DNA of 64,000 bases from Nocardioides sp. (GCF_029937575.1 NZ_JAPYPS010000015.1:1-64000), one strand, 5' to 3'; positions 36,009 to 45,692 are shown, counted from the first letter of the stretch. Program-made: numbers and translations. Notes: a model not told the origin generated them from the letters alone.

Positions 36009-38000
36009 TCAGGCCACCGGACCGACGAGCTCGGGAGCACGCAGCATCGCGTGCGGGACGCCGAGCGCGTCCACGAGGTCGCCCGCCAGCGGGCGGATCT
36101 TGCGGCACAGGCTGTTGATCTCGCGACTGATCGCCTTGCTGCGCTGGATCGTGAGCCGACCGTGCTCCATGAACCACGCCCGGTCCGACTCGATGACGCA
36201 CAGCGCGTGCAGGTCGCAGAGCAGCGACAGGGCGACGCGCTGGTCGCCCCCGGGCAGCGCCTGGGTCTTCTCCACGAAGGCCTCGAGGACGAGTCGCTCC
36301 ATGTGGGCGTGCGCCGAGCCGATGACGTGGTCCTGCACGCGGGAGAAGACCTCGCCGGGATTCATGCCCTGGTCCATCCCGCGCTTGAGCCGCCGAGCGG
36401 CGCCCGAGAGCATGTGCTCCTCACGGAAGCGCAGCATCGTCAGCTGGTAGTCGGGGTCGAGCAGGCCGGCGTCCTGGTCCCACCCGTCGGCATCGCCGGG
36501 CAGGGCGTCCTTGATCCGCTCGAGCAGCTTGTGCACCCCGGTGCGCTCGATGATCGTCTCGACGCCGAGCTCGGCGACGAACTTCACCATGCCGAACTGG
36601 TCCATCTCCTCGAAGCCGCTCGAGTAGTCGGTGAGCAGTCCCTTGGCGACGAGCTGCATCAGGACGTGGTTGTCGCCCTCGAAGGTGGTGAACACGTCGG
36701 TGTCGGCCTTGAGCGCGGCGAAGCGGTTCTTGGCCAGGTAGCCCGCTCCCCCGCACGCCTCGCGGCACTCCTGGATGGTGCGCGTCGCGTGCCACGTGCC
36801 GAGCGCCTTGGTGCCGGCGGCCCTCGACTCCAGCTGGCGTCGGGCGATCTCCTCGTCCACGGTGCCGGAGAAGATCTCGTGCACCTGCGCGGCGACGACC
36901 TCCTGCGCGAAGTGCAGTGCGTAGGTGCGTGCCAGGAGCGGGAAGAGGCGGCGCTGGTGCATGCCGTAGTCGAGCAGCAGCTCCTCCTCGGTGTCGCTGG
37001 TCGCCTCGAACTGACGCCGGCGCAGGGCGTACTTCGTGGCGATCGTGATCGCCACCTTGGCTGCGTTGATCCCGGCGCCACCGACGCACACCCGGCCCTG
37101 GACGAGGGTGCCGAGGGTGGTGAAGAAGCGCTTGTTGTCGCTGTCGATCTCGCTCTCGTAGACCCCCTCGGGGGTCACGTCCGCGAAGCGGTTGAGCAGC
37201 GCCTCGCGGGGCACTCGGACGCCGGAGAACCACAGCCGGCCGTTGTCCACGCCGTTGAGGCCCATCTTGAGTCCGTCGTCCTCGATCCGGACCCCGTCAC
37301 AGGCCTCGCCGTCCGACCGGATGGGTACGACGAACGCGTGCACGCCGTGCGAGGTGCCGGCGACCTCGAGCTGGGCGAAGACCACCGCGAGCTCGCCGTG
37401 CACCGCCGCGTTGCCGATGTAGTCCTTGCCGGCCTCCTCGGAGGTCGTCTCGATGACGAACTCCTGGGCGTCGGCGTCGTAGGTCGCCACGGTGCCGAGC
37501 GCCTGGACGTTGGAGCCGTGACCGGTCTCGGTCATCGCGAAGCAGCCCATCAGCTTGCCGGTCACGATGTCGGCCAGGTAGCGCTCGTGGTGGCGCTCGG
37601 TGCCGAGCTGGAGGATCGCGCCGCCGAACAGGCCGAACTGCACCCCGACCTTCACCAGCACCGACAGGTCGCCCAGGGCGAGGGTCTCGAAGGCCGCGAG
37701 CGACGCGCCGATGTCTCCCCCGCCGCCGTACGCCTCCGGGAAGCCGAGGCCCGTCTGGCCGGTGGCGGCCATCGCGACGGTGACGTCCTTGACGCGCTCG
37801 CGGAACTCGTCGTGACCCATCGTCTCCGCGTCGTCGAGCACCGCCGCGTAGTCGGAGAGGTTGCGGCGCACCATCTCGCGGACATCCACGTAGCGCCCGT
37901 CGAGGAGCTGGCGCAGGGAGCCGACGTCGACCTGCGGCTGCTGGTAGCCGTCGGCGTTGTCGGCGACGGTCGCGTCGGGGGGCACGGTGTCGGTAGCCAT
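36009..38000 (-). CDS. Acyl-CoA oxidase/dehydrogenase
   Basis: Flavoenzyme for alpha,beta-oxidation of acyl-CoA; 663 aa, the length of acyl-CoA oxidases rather than of ordinary dehydrogenases (about 380). FAD and substrate region GCFAMTETGHGSNVQAL; RFFTTLGTLVQGRVCVGGAG; ECREACGGAGYL with FTTFEGDNHVLMQ as in ACOX proteins. The C-terminal helical domain follows. ATG 38000 lies 6 nt after TAGTTT. Gene pair with the methyltransferase. Confidence 0.92.
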   Translation of the reverse strand: MATDTVPPDATVADNADGYQQPQVDVGSLRQLLDGRYVDVREMVRRNLSDYAAVLDDAETMGHDEFRERVKDVTVAMAATGQTGLGFPEAYGGGGDIGASLAAFETLALGDLSVLVKVGVQFGLFGGAILQLGTERHHERYLADIVTGKLMGCFAMTETGHGSNVQALGTVATYDADAQEFVIETTSEEAGKDYIGNAAVHGELAVVFAQLEVAGTSHGVHAFVVPIRSDGEACDGVRIEDDGLKMGLNGVDNGRLWFSGVRVPREALLNRFADVTPEGVYESEIDSDNKRFFTTLGTLVQGRVCVGGAGINAAKVAITIATKYALRRRQFEATSDTEEELLLDYGMHQRRLFPLLARTYALHFAQEVVAAQVHEIFSGTVDEEIARRQLESRAAGTKALGTWHATRTIQECREACGGAGYLAKNRFAALKADTDVFTTFEGDNHVLMQLVAKGLLTDYSSGFEEMDQFGMVKFVAELGVETIIERTGVHKLLERIKDALPGDADGWDQDAGLLDPDYQLTMLRFREEHMLSGAARRLKRGMDQGMNPGEVFSRVQDHVIGSAHAHMERLVLEAFVEKTQALPGGDQRVALSLLCDLHALCVIESDRAWFMEHGRLTIQRSKAISREINSLCRKIRPLAGDLVDALGVPHAMLRAPELVGPVA

Positions 38001-38006
38001 GACCCC

Positions 38007-38012
38007 AAACTA
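38007..38012 (-). promoter_or_regulatory. -10 hexamer TAGTTT, leaderless layout
   Basis: TAGTTT ends 6 nt before ATG 38000 of the acyl-CoA oxidase. Confidence 0.6.
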
Positions 38013-38063
38013 CTGGCCGCTCGCGGGGGCGCCCACCTCCCTCGGCGCGAGGATCGTGGTTGC

Positions 38064-38069
38064 TACCGT
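38064..38069 (+). promoter_or_regulatory. -10 hexamer TACCGT, leaderless layout
   Basis: TACCGT ends 6 nt before GTG 38076. It faces the promoter at 38007-38012 across a 75-bp gap. Confidence 0.55.
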
Positions 38070-38075
38070 GCGCCG

Positions 38076-38951
38076 GTGACGAGCGACGGTCGGCTGCGCT
38101 ACGGCTTCGCCATCGTGGGCGTCCAGAAGGCCGGCACCTCGACGCTGTCGCGAGCGATCACCGACCACCCGCAGGTGGCGCGGGCGCCTCGCAAGGAGGC
38201 GACGTTCTTCAACAGCCTCACCGTCGACTGGGACGATCCGCCGTACGACGACCACACCGTCGTCCGCACGCGGCCCGAGGAGATCACGGCCGGTGACGCC
38301 ACGCCGGCGTACCTCTGGTGGCCGAACGCCCTCGAGCGAATGCGCGACTACAACCCCGACACCCGCGTGGTCGCGGTGCTCCGGGACCCGATCGAGCGCG
38401 CCTTCTCCCAGTGGCGGATGCAACGCGAACGCTCGGCACGCAAGGTCGCGCAGGGACGCGGGCCGCTCGCCGAGGACTGGCCCGTCGTGGTCGAGCGCCA
38501 TCTCGACCTCCCGCTGCCGGTGGCCCCGTCGCCCGGCTTCAAGGGGTCCGCCTCGACCTTCTCCCGCGGCCTGTACGGCGAGCAGCTCGCCCGCGGCCTC
38601 TCCGTCTTCGACGTCGACCAGTGGCTGGTGCTGGAGTTCGGCGCGATGCTCGGCGACTTCCCCGGCACCCTCGACCGACTCACCGACCACCTCGGCCTGC
38701 GCCGCTTCGGGCAGGCTCCGCCGATGCACCACGAGCTGCCCGGCGCTCCCCAGGTCAGCGGCACCGCACCCACGGGTGCCGAGCTGACCCGGATCGCCGA
38801 ACGGTTCCGCGCCGACCTCACCGTGCTGTCGCGACTCCCGGTCGCCGCCGGCCTCGACCTCGGCGCGTGGCCGACCCGGCAGCTCCTCGACGGCGACCTG
38901 GACCCCGACGACCTCGCTGCACGCTTCGCCCGTCGGGTCTCGAGCGCGTGA
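38076..38951 (+). CDS. Sulfotransferase (PAPS-dependent)
   Basis: 291 aa. FAIVGVQKAGTSTL is the 5'-phosphosulfate loop and VVAVLRDPIERAFSQWRM the 3'-phosphate site; both are textbook for heparan-type and Nod-type sulfotransferases. ATFFNS and GDATPAYLWW also fit. Substrate unknown, probably a glycan or lipid. GTG 38076 chosen from the TACCGT hexamer and because upstream codons are antisense to the oxidase gene. It is convergent with the NlpC/P60 gene, 19 bp apart. Confidence 0.85.
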   Translation: MTSDGRLRYGFAIVGVQKAGTSTLSRAITDHPQVARAPRKEATFFNSLTVDWDDPPYDDHTVVRTRPEEITAGDATPAYLWWPNALERMRDYNPDTRVVAVLRDPIERAFSQWRMQRERSARKVAQGRGPLAEDWPVVVERHLDLPLPVAPSPGFKGSASTFSRGLYGEQLARGLSVFDVDQWLVLEFGAMLGDFPGTLDRLTDHLGLRRFGQAPPMHHELPGAPQVSGTAPTGAELTRIAERFRADLTVLSRLPVAAGLDLGAWPTRQLLDGDLDPDDLAARFARRVSSA

Positions 38952-38970
38952 GGAGGAGCCGATCGAGTCG

Positions 38971-40317
38971 TCAGGGGCGAGCGTAGAACGACGGCGTGAT
39001 CCAGTAGAACAGCGAGTCCTCCGAGACCGGCCTCCCGGTGCGGGGCGCGTGGATGATCCGGTCGCCGCCGACGTAGAGCGCCACGTGGTAGATCGACGAC
39101 GGGTCGTCCGAGGACGCCCAGAACACGAGATCGCCGGGTCGGCGCTCACTCGCCGAGATCGGCGTCGACGCGTCGTACTGCGCGACCGAGTAGTGCGGCA
39201 GGCTCGTGCCTCCTGCTGCCCAGGCACGCATGGTCAGGCCCGAGCAGTCCCACTGGTCCGGACCCGCGGCCGCCCACACGTACGGCTCACCGAGCTGGGC
39301 GCGGGCGAACTTCACCGCGGCCGCGGCACCTGACGCGGGGGCCGGCACCGGGGCCGGGCCGGGAGCAGGAGCAGGGGTCGGCTCGGGGGCAGGCGCCGGA
39401 CTCGTCGGGCTCGGCGGGGCGCTCGACTCCGACTCGTCGTCCGCCGGGGTCGGCGCCTCGCCGGACTCCTGGGCCGGCGCGCCGGACTCCGCAGCCTCCA
39501 CTGCCTCCTGCTGCGCGCGAGCCTCCGCCTCCGCGCGCTCGGCCGCGCGACGCGCCAGCCCCTCGCGGCGGCGTACGGCGACGTCGACGCTCACGCCACG
39601 CAGGCGGGCGAGCTCGGCGACCAGGCTGCGGGTACGGGCCGCCATCTTCGCGGCCTCGTCCTCGGCGCGGGTGGCAGCGGCCTCGGCGCGGTCCCGCTTC
39701 ACCGCCGCGTCGCTGCGCGCCTCCTGGGCCGTGACCCGGGCAGCGGCGGCGGCGTCACTGGCCTCCTCGGCCTCCTCGCGCACCAGCGTGAGCTCGTCGT
39801 AGCGAGCGTCGAGGGTGCTCCCCACGATGCGGTAGGCGGTGGTGCGCTCCAGCATCTGGCCGAGGTCCTCGGAGGCCATGATCGACGACAGCGCCTCGAG
39901 GTCGCGGTTGGTCCCCAGCGAGCCGCGGACCACCTCGGCGTACGACGTGCGCACCCGCTCCACGCGGGCCGACGCCGCACGCTCGGCCCGACGGGCGAGC
40001 GCGGCCTCGGCACGAGCCTGCTGGGCGACGTAGCGAGCACCGTTGTACTCCTCGGCCGCCCGTGCGGCCGAGATGGCCGTCCGGTCGACCACGACCTGGG
40101 CCGCGGCGAGGTCGGCACGGACCTGGACGACGTCGCGCTCGCCCGCCTCGGCTGCCTCGCCTGCAGCGCGAACCTCGCTCCGGCTCGGCACGTCGGGGTC
40201 GTCGGCCATCGCCGGACGGGGGGCCGCGACGACCGCGGTCGCCACCATCAGCGTGGCGAGCAGAGCAGGGGCGTGGGGGGACCTTCGGGACTTTCGGGAC
40301 CTTCGGAGGGCGCGCAA
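38971..40317 (-). CDS. NlpC/P60 peptidoglycan endopeptidase
   Basis: Secreted wall hydrolase cutting peptide stems, RipA-like. 448 aa from TTG 40317. Signal peptide ends near AMA-DD; a coiled coil (about residues 40-270, Ala/Glu/Arg-rich) follows; then a Pro/Ala linker; then the NlpC/P60 domain with catalytic Cys in WDCSGLTMRAW, His in YHVALYVGG and a third polar residue near HAPRTG. TTG 40317 is preferred because GGGAG lies 6-7 nt upstream and it gives a normal signal peptide; GTG 40389 adds 24 odd residues. The coiled coil may keep the enzyme inactive until bound, as in RipA (inference). Confidence 0.88.
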   Translation of the reverse strand: MRALRRSRKSRRSPHAPALLATLMVATAVVAAPRPAMADDPDVPSRSEVRAAGEAAEAGERDVVQVRADLAAAQVVVDRTAISAARAAEEYNGARYVAQQARAEAALARRAERAASARVERVRTSYAEVVRGSLGTNRDLEALSSIMASEDLGQMLERTTAYRIVGSTLDARYDELTLVREEAEEASDAAAAARVTAQEARSDAAVKRDRAEAAATRAEDEAAKMAARTRSLVAELARLRGVSVDVAVRRREGLARRAAERAEAEARAQQEAVEAAESGAPAQESGEAPTPADDESESSAPPSPTSPAPAPEPTPAPAPGPAPVPAPASGAAAAVKFARAQLGEPYVWAAAGPDQWDCSGLTMRAWAAGGTSLPHYSVAQYDASTPISASERRPGDLVFWASSDDPSSIYHVALYVGGDRIIHAPRTGRPVSEDSLFYWITPSFYARP

Positions 40318-40607
40318 CGTGACTCCCGAGCACAGGGGTGGGCAGGGCGATGCCGGCGAGGGAGGAGTCCCAACTGACCCAGCAGTCACTCAAGGAATCA
40401 GAAGTTCACAATAATCACAAGTGTTACGGCGTGTCGCCTTGACGAACTACACCATTGTTATTCGAGGCGGAGGTGGAGCGGCATCGTGGACTCGGCCGTG
40501 CCGGCATGACGAGGCTCGTGTCACGAAGCTCCCTGACAGGAGTGGGTGCTTCCCCGCTTCGGCGGAGAAGCTGTCGGACTCGATGAGCCGACCCGGCGGA
40601 ACGACCG
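40318..40607 (-). other. AT-rich leader of the NlpC/P60 gene
   Basis: Region 40384-40460 is clearly AT-richer than its surroundings and holds TGTGATTATTGTGA, a direct repeat containing a -10-like TATTGT. A promoter here would give a leader of about 85 nt. I looked for the ydaO c-di-AMP riboswitch known before such genes but did not find its core. Confidence 0.4.
40548..40571 (-). terminator. Hairpin after the PAP2-family gene
   Basis: Ten-base arms GCTTCTCCGC and GCGGGGAAGC around CGAA on the minus strand, with one U-G pair. On the plus strand that pair is C-A, so the stem is stronger for leftward RNA. 37 nt past the stop at 40608; no U-tract. Confidence 0.55.
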
Positions 40608-41684
40608 TCAGTCGACGCTGACCGGCACGTTGGACGACGTCGTCGTCGGATGCGACTGGAGACTGTGTCGATTGAACTTCTGCCCGGTGGCGATGCCACC
40701 CAGGTAGAAGGAGACGAACGCGATCATGATGCCGGCGATGTCGTCGGCGAGGTAGTGCCAACCGAAGTAGATCGTCGCCACGACCGTGAGCGCGAAGTTG
40801 ACCCAGAAGACGACCTTGAGCAGCTGGTTGCGCAGGGTGAACTGCACCATCAGGGCGACCAGCAGGGTGATCCCGCAGTGCAGGCTGGCGAAGCCCGCGA
40901 CCGAGTTGACGATGCCCTCCACGCTGCTGCCGTCGTAGTCGCCGTGCAGCACCTTGTTGCGGCTGCGACTCAGTCCCTCGATCAGGTCGGTCGTGGGGGT
41001 GTGTGCGAGCGCCGTGTAGCCGGGGGCGAAGTGGAAGACCGGGCCGAGGGTCGGCAGCGCGTAGTAGGACGCGGTGCCCAGTGACCAGGCGAGACACTGC
41101 GAGGTCGCGAACCAGTAGCCGTAGGAGATGTTGCGCGACCACACCAACCAAGCGGTGAGCGCGAGAGGCACCAGCGGCAGGAACCACAGGTAGATGTAGG
41201 ACAGCCCGTGCGCGGACAGGTCGGTGCCGAGCAGGTTGTGCAGCACCGGTCCGGGCTGGTTGCCGAAGAACAGCACCCGGTCGATGGTGTTGAGCTCGCG
41301 GTCGAACATGTCGTTGGGGTTGTTGAACGAGCGCACGAACGGCAGCGCCGACTTGAGGTTGCGATAGCTCACGTAGGTCACGTAGAAGCACACGACACCC
41401 AGGGCCACCAGGGTCATCCGCTCCGGCGTCCAGTGGGTGCGGAGTCGCTCGCGCACCAGCGGGATGATCGCCGTGGGACGCAGCCGCGAGCGCCACAACG
41501 TCAGCGGAATCAGGTCCAGCAGGACCGCGCCCATCAGCAGCAGCGGCAGCCGGGCCCACGAGGGTCCGAGGAACTTGCCCTCGGGGTCGAGCAGGGGCCG
41601 GTCGTACTTCAGGGAGACGACCAGCGCCAGCGTCCCCATGACGACGGCGACGCCGACGAGGGTGACGTAGGCACGGCGATACAC
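40608..41684 (-). CDS. PAP2-family membrane protein, inositol phosphorylceramide synthase-like
   Basis: 358 aa, about seven helices. Catalytic motifs AGFASLHCGITLLVAL (Ser-x-His) and YFGWHYLADDIAGI (His-x4-Asp type) match the PAP2_3/aureobasidin-resistance group of phosphatidylinositol-linked transferases. Probably acts on a lipid phosphate at the outer membrane face; a phosphosphingolipid or phosphoinositide product is inference. GTG 41684 lies 6 nt after TAGACT. Confidence 0.83.
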   Translation of the reverse strand: MYRRAYVTLVGVAVVMGTLALVVSLKYDRPLLDPEGKFLGPSWARLPLLLMGAVLLDLIPLTLWRSRLRPTAIIPLVRERLRTHWTPERMTLVALGVVCFYVTYVSYRNLKSALPFVRSFNNPNDMFDRELNTIDRVLFFGNQPGPVLHNLLGTDLSAHGLSYIYLWFLPLVPLALTAWLVWSRNISYGYWFATSQCLAWSLGTASYYALPTLGPVFHFAPGYTALAHTPTTDLIEGLSRSRNKVLHGDYDGSSVEGIVNSVAGFASLHCGITLLVALMVQFTLRNQLLKVVFWVNFALTVVATIYFGWHYLADDIAGIMIAFVSFYLGGIATGQKFNRHSLQSHPTTTSSNVPVSVD

Positions 41685-41690
41685 CCAGTC

Positions 41691-41696
41691 AGTCTA
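41691..41696 (-). promoter_or_regulatory. -10 hexamer TAGACT, leaderless layout
   Basis: TAGACT ends 6 nt before GTG 41684. Confidence 0.6.
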
Positions 41697-41762
41697 GGAG
41701 ATAGCTGTGCCCAGGGCGATTCTGACGTTTTCCTGACGTTCACCTGCGCGTCGGAGGCGCGC

Positions 41763-42770
41763 TCAGGAGCGGCCCAGCACGGCCAACCGGGACGCGTCGA
41801 CGCCGAGGGAGACCTGCTCCCCCACGGCCGTGCGGGCGGCCGGCGAGGCGAGTGCGTCGACCTCGCCGATGCCGGGTACGGCGACCACGACCCGGATCGC
41901 GTCGGGCGTCGCGCGCACCGTGCGCACCGTCCCGCCGAGGTCGGACCTCGGCCCCCCGCCCGCAGGCCCCTCGGAATCGACGGTGAGCGCCGAACGGCGC
42001 AACGCGACGGCCCCACCGTCCAGCCCGACGACCGCCAGCACCCGGGCTGCTGCCGCACCCTCGAGCACCCGCGCGTAGCCGAGGAACAGCGCCGTCTGCG
42101 CATCCACGGGCCGAGCCCACACGTCGGCGATGTCGCCCTGCTGGACGATGCGCCCGTCGCGCATCACGACCAGCCGGTCCGCCAGCGCGAAGGCCTCCTC
42201 CTGGTCGTGGGTGACCACGAGCGTCGTCGTGCCGGCCTCGCGCAGGATGTCGTGGAGGTCGCCGGCCAGACGCTCGCGCAGCCCGGCGTCCAACGCCGAG
42301 AGGGGCTCGTCGAGGAGCAGCAGCCGCGGCTCGGCCGCCAAGGACCGCGCGAGCGCGACACGCTGCCGCTCCCCGCCCGACAGCGTGCCGGGCAGCCGGG
42401 CGCCGTACCCCTCCAGGCCCACGAGGGCGAGCAGCCGCTCGACCCGCTGGGCCACGTCCGGCACCCGGCGCAGACGCAGGGCGTAGCCGACGTTGCGGGC
42501 GACGGTGAGGTGGGTGAAGAGCTGGCCGTCCTGGAACATCAGCGCGAACCCCCGCTTGTGGGTGGGTACGCCGGCCAGGTCCGCGCCGTCCCAGCCGATC
42601 CGACCGCTGACGGGCCGCTCCAGGCCGGCCACCGCGCGAAGCAGGGTGGACTTGCCGCACCCGGAGGGGCCCAGCACCGCGACGACCGAGCCGTCGGGCA
42701 CCTCGAGGCTGGCCCCGAGCACGGCCGGGGTGCCGTCGTAGGAGATCGAGACGTCCTCCAGGCTCAGCAT
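41763..42770 (-). CDS. thiQ: Thiamine ABC transporter ATPase ThiQ
   Basis: 335 aa. Walker A GPSGCGKST, signature LSGGERQRVALARSL, Walker B LLLDEPLSAL, H-loop VTHDQEEA; then a C-terminal TOBE-like domain (about residues 230-335). ATPases of this class alone cannot be told from iron or sulfate types; the thiamine role comes from the ThiB-like binding protein and the TPP riboswitch at the head of the operon. 34 bp after thiP. Confidence 0.85.
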   Translation of the reverse strand: MLSLEDVSISYDGTPAVLGASLEVPDGSVVAVLGPSGCGKSTLLRAVAGLERPVSGRIGWDGADLAGVPTHKRGFALMFQDGQLFTHLTVARNVGYALRLRRVPDVAQRVERLLALVGLEGYGARLPGTLSGGERQRVALARSLAAEPRLLLLDEPLSALDAGLRERLAGDLHDILREAGTTTLVVTHDQEEAFALADRLVVMRDGRIVQQGDIADVWARPVDAQTALFLGYARVLEGAAAARVLAVVGLDGGAVALRRSALTVDSEGPAGGGPRSDLGGTVRTVRATPDAIRVVVAVPGIGEVDALASPAARTAVGEQVSLGVDASRLAVLGRS

Positions 42771-42804
42771 CCGCCCATCCTCCTCGTCGCGGTGGTCACC
42801 GGCG

Positions 42805-44439
42805 TCACCAGGAACCCATCGCCGGCACGCGCAACCGCTCGACGGCGAGGATCACCAGCGCCGTGGTCGCCGCGAGCACCACCGAGGCGGCCAGTGCCAT
42901 CCCGTAGTTGCCCTCCCCCGGTCGGCCGATGAGCCGGAAGATGACCACCGGGACGGTCGGGTGGTCGGCGCGGGACAGGAACGACGTCGCACCGAACTCC
43001 CCCAGCGAGACCGCGAACGCGAAGCCGGCGGCCGCGACCACCGGCCTCAGCACGATCGGTACGTCGACGGTCATCGCCGTGCGCAGCGCACCGGCACCCA
43101 GCGAGGCGGCTGCCTGCCGCTGCCGGTCGTCGATCCCGGCGAGCACCGGGACCAGGGTGCGCACGACCAGGGGCAGGGCGACGAGAGCCTGGGCGACCGG
43201 GACCAGCAACGGCCAGGTGCGCAGGTCGAGGGGCTCGCGACCCAGCGTCACCAGGAACCCGAAGCCGAGCGTCACGGCCGAGACCCCCAGGGGCAGCATG
43301 AAGAAGCCGTCGAGCACGCTGCGCACCCGTCGCTCCGTGGCCGAGCGCGAGCGCCTGGTCAGCACGACCGAGACGAGGAGCCCGAGCAGCAGCGCGATCC
43401 ACGTGGCGTCGAGCGCCGTCTGCAGCGAGTTGCGCAGCGCCGTGGTGACCGGCACGACGAGGACGCCGTCACCCCCGGTGGTGGCGAGGTTGCGGTAGTG
43501 GCCCAGGCTCCACCGGTCCTCGACGCGCAGCGACTCCGCCACGAGGGCGGCGATGGGCGCCGCGAGCAGGGCCAGCAGCACGCCGGTGGCGATCAGCTGC
43601 GGCGCGTCCGAGCGGCGCGGTCGCAGGGGCCGCGGTGTCGCACGCTGCACCGTCGGGTCGGGGACGCGTCGTACGCGCGCGGAGACCGCGAGGAGCGCGA
43701 CCACCGCGAGCAGCTGGACGATCGAGAGCGCGGCGGCTCCCGGAAGGTCGTAGAGCACCGTGGTGAGCAGGTAGATCTCGGTCTCGACCGAGGCGTAGCG
43801 CACGCCGCCGATCGTCAGGACGACCCCGAACGCCGTCGCGCAGAAGAGGAAGACCACGCTCGCCGAGGACACGATCGCCGGACGCAGCGACGGCAGCGTG
43901 ATGCTGGTGAAGACCTGCCGCGGCGTGGCGCCGAGGGCGGCGGCCGCCTCGCCCGGTCGCCGGTCGAGGCTCTCCCAGGCCGCCCCGACCGAGCGGATCA
44001 CCACGGCGACGTTGAAGAAGACCAGCCCGGCGAGGATCGCCCACGGCGTCCCGTCGATGCCGAGGAAGCCCAGCGGGCCCCCCTCGCGGAGCAGCTGGCG
44101 AAAGGCCACGCCGACGACGACCGTGGGCAGCACGAAGGGCACCAGCAGGGCGGATCGGACCACCCCGCGCAGCGGGAAGTCCAAGCGGTGCAGTGCGTAG
44201 GCCGCCGGCAGTCCCAGCACCACCGCCACGACCGTGGCGACGGTCGAGGTCCAGACGGTGAACCAGATGACCCGCCCCACCCGCGGCCGCGACAGCACGT
44301 CGTACAGCGCCGCCGGGTCGAAGGAGCCGTCCGGCCACAGACCGCGACCGAGCATCCCGACGACCGGGAGGACGAAGAAGACGGTCAGGACGCCCAGCGG
44401 CAGGGTGGCCAGCGCGACCAGACCGGCGGCGCGCTTCAC
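42805..44439 (-). CDS. thiP: Thiamine ABC transporter permease ThiP
   Basis: 544 aa, a fused permease of two homologous halves (each about six helices) as in ThiP and FbpB. EAA loops: EAAAALGATPRQVFTSITLP in the first half and QAAASLGAGALRTAMTVDVP in the second. AVSLGEFGATSFLSR near the C-terminus is typical of ThiP. GTG 44439, 34 bp after thiB. Confidence 0.88.
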   Translation of the reverse strand: MKRAAGLVALATLPLGVLTVFFVLPVVGMLGRGLWPDGSFDPAALYDVLSRPRVGRVIWFTVWTSTVATVVAVVLGLPAAYALHRLDFPLRGVVRSALLVPFVLPTVVVGVAFRQLLREGGPLGFLGIDGTPWAILAGLVFFNVAVVIRSVGAAWESLDRRPGEAAAALGATPRQVFTSITLPSLRPAIVSSASVVFLFCATAFGVVLTIGGVRYASVETEIYLLTTVLYDLPGAAALSIVQLLAVVALLAVSARVRRVPDPTVQRATPRPLRPRRSDAPQLIATGVLLALLAAPIAALVAESLRVEDRWSLGHYRNLATTGGDGVLVVPVTTALRNSLQTALDATWIALLLGLLVSVVLTRRSRSATERRVRSVLDGFFMLPLGVSAVTLGFGFLVTLGREPLDLRTWPLLVPVAQALVALPLVVRTLVPVLAGIDDRQRQAAASLGAGALRTAMTVDVPIVLRPVVAAAGFAFAVSLGEFGATSFLSRADHPTVPVVIFRLIGRPGEGNYGMALAASVVLAATTALVILAVERLRVPAMGSW

Positions 44440-44473
44440 CGCGACGACCCGGCTGGTCCTGCTGGCGCCGCGA

Positions 44474-45589
44474 TCAGCGGCTGATGATGTCGGTCCACTC
44501 GATCAGCCAGTCCTCACGGTTGGCCTCGATCTCGGCCGGGTCGACCTCGTAGGACTCACTCGGTCGAGCGGCGAACGTCGCCCAGTCGCTGGGCAGCTCG
44601 GTGTCGTCGGCCACCGGGAAGACGTACATCGACTCGGGCAGCGCGGCCTGCACGTCCGGGCCCACCATGAAGTCGAGCAACGCCTGCGCACCGTCGGGGT
44701 TGTCAGCGCCGTCGAGGGCCGCGGCGTACTCGACCTGCTGGTAGCAGGTGTCGAGCAGCGCGCTGGTCGTCGTGCCACCCTCGCCGTCGACGGTGAAGGC
44801 CGGCGAGGAGTCGTAGGAGACGACGATCGGCCTGTCCCCGTCGCCGCCGCCCTGGGTGAACTCGCTCTGGTAGGCCTCCGACCAACCGGCGACGATCTCG
44901 GTGTCGTTGGCGAGCAGGTCCTCCCAGTACGACGGCCACTCGTCGCCGTACTCGGCGATGGTGGAGAGCAGGAAGGCCAGCCCCGGCGAGCTGCTGGCGG
45001 CGCTGGGCACCACGAAGAGCCCCTCGTAGGCCGGGTCCGTCAGGTCGTCCAGGGTGACGGGGGGCTCGATCTCCTGCTTCGCGAACCAGACGTCGTCGAC
45101 GTTGACGCACACGTTGCCGTTGTCGACCGGCACGAGGTCGCCCTCGTCGTCACCGGGCAGGGCGTACGTCGCGACACCGGGCGGCAGGTCGCCGGCGTAC
45201 GACGTCAGCGCGTCGGCACCGAGCACGCGTGAGGCGAAGGTGTTGTCGACCCCGAAGACCACGTCGCCCGAGGGCTTGCCCGCCTGCTCGGAGACGAGGT
45301 TGACCAGGTTGCCCACACCGTCGGTGGGACGGACGTCGAGCTGGTAGCCGGACTCCTCCTCGAACGCCGCGACGACCTCGTCGGGCAGGAAGAAGTCGTT
45401 GTGCGTGAGGAGCACGACGGTGTCGCTCTCCCCCGAGCCGCCCTGGCCGGTGTCGTCGTCGCCACCGACGAGGGAGCACGACGTCGCCGCGAGAGCGAGG
45501 GCGCCGAGGGCCGCTGCGGCCACGGTCGTGCGCGCAGCGCGAGCGGGGCTGGCGGAGCTGGTGGTGCGAGTGGCGCGACGTGACGTCAC
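44474..45589 (-). CDS. thiB: Thiamine-binding lipoprotein ThiB
   Basis: 371 aa. Signal peptide with lipobox-like ALAATSC (Cys about 37). Binding domain starts VVLLTHNDFFLPDEVVAAFEE, with GVGNLVNLV and GDVVFGVDNTFASRVL, hallmarks of the TbpA/ThiB family. Captures thiamine or its phosphates outside the membrane. GTG 45589; its RBS GGGAG lies in the 3' strand of the TPP riboswitch, so translation should fall when TPP is bound. Confidence 0.93.
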   Translation of the reverse strand: MTSRRATRTTSSASPARAARTTVAAAALGALALAATSCSLVGGDDDTGQGGSGESDTVVLLTHNDFFLPDEVVAAFEEESGYQLDVRPTDGVGNLVNLVSEQAGKPSGDVVFGVDNTFASRVLGADALTSYAGDLPPGVATYALPGDDEGDLVPVDNGNVCVNVDDVWFAKQEIEPPVTLDDLTDPAYEGLFVVPSAASSSPGLAFLLSTIAEYGDEWPSYWEDLLANDTEIVAGWSEAYQSEFTQGGGDGDRPIVVSYDSSPAFTVDGEGGTTTSALLDTCYQQVEYAAALDGADNPDGAQALLDFMVGPDVQAALPESMYVFPVADDTELPSDWATFAARPSESYEVDPAEIEANREDWLIEWTDIISR

Positions 45590-45692
45590 GATGACTCCCT
45601 TCGCCGGTGCTAACCGGGGCAGGTTCGGAGGGTCTGCGGATCACGCCGCACTCTCAGCACGCGCGCCTCTCGGCCTCCGTGCTCCCCTGTCT
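45590..45692 (-). ncRNA. TPP riboswitch (THI element)
   Basis: On the minus strand: GGGGAGC (45687-45681), CTGAGAG (about 45658-45651), GACCCTCCGAACCTG (to 45620), GGTTAGCACCGGCGAAGGGAG (45615-45595, split by the P5 loop). These are the conserved TPP aptamer blocks in order. The RBS of thiB is inside its 3' end, so control of translation start is likely. Confidence 0.9.

Noticed and set aside
40450..40607. ydaO-type c-di-AMP riboswitch before the NlpC/P60 gene
   Set aside because: Expected from other actinobacteria, but the conserved core blocks were not found; the one strong stem fits a terminator of the PAP2-family gene.
41763..44439. Iron(III) or sulfate transporter reading of the fused-permease ABC operon
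   Set aside because: The binding protein has ThiB motifs and the operon begins with a TPP riboswitch.
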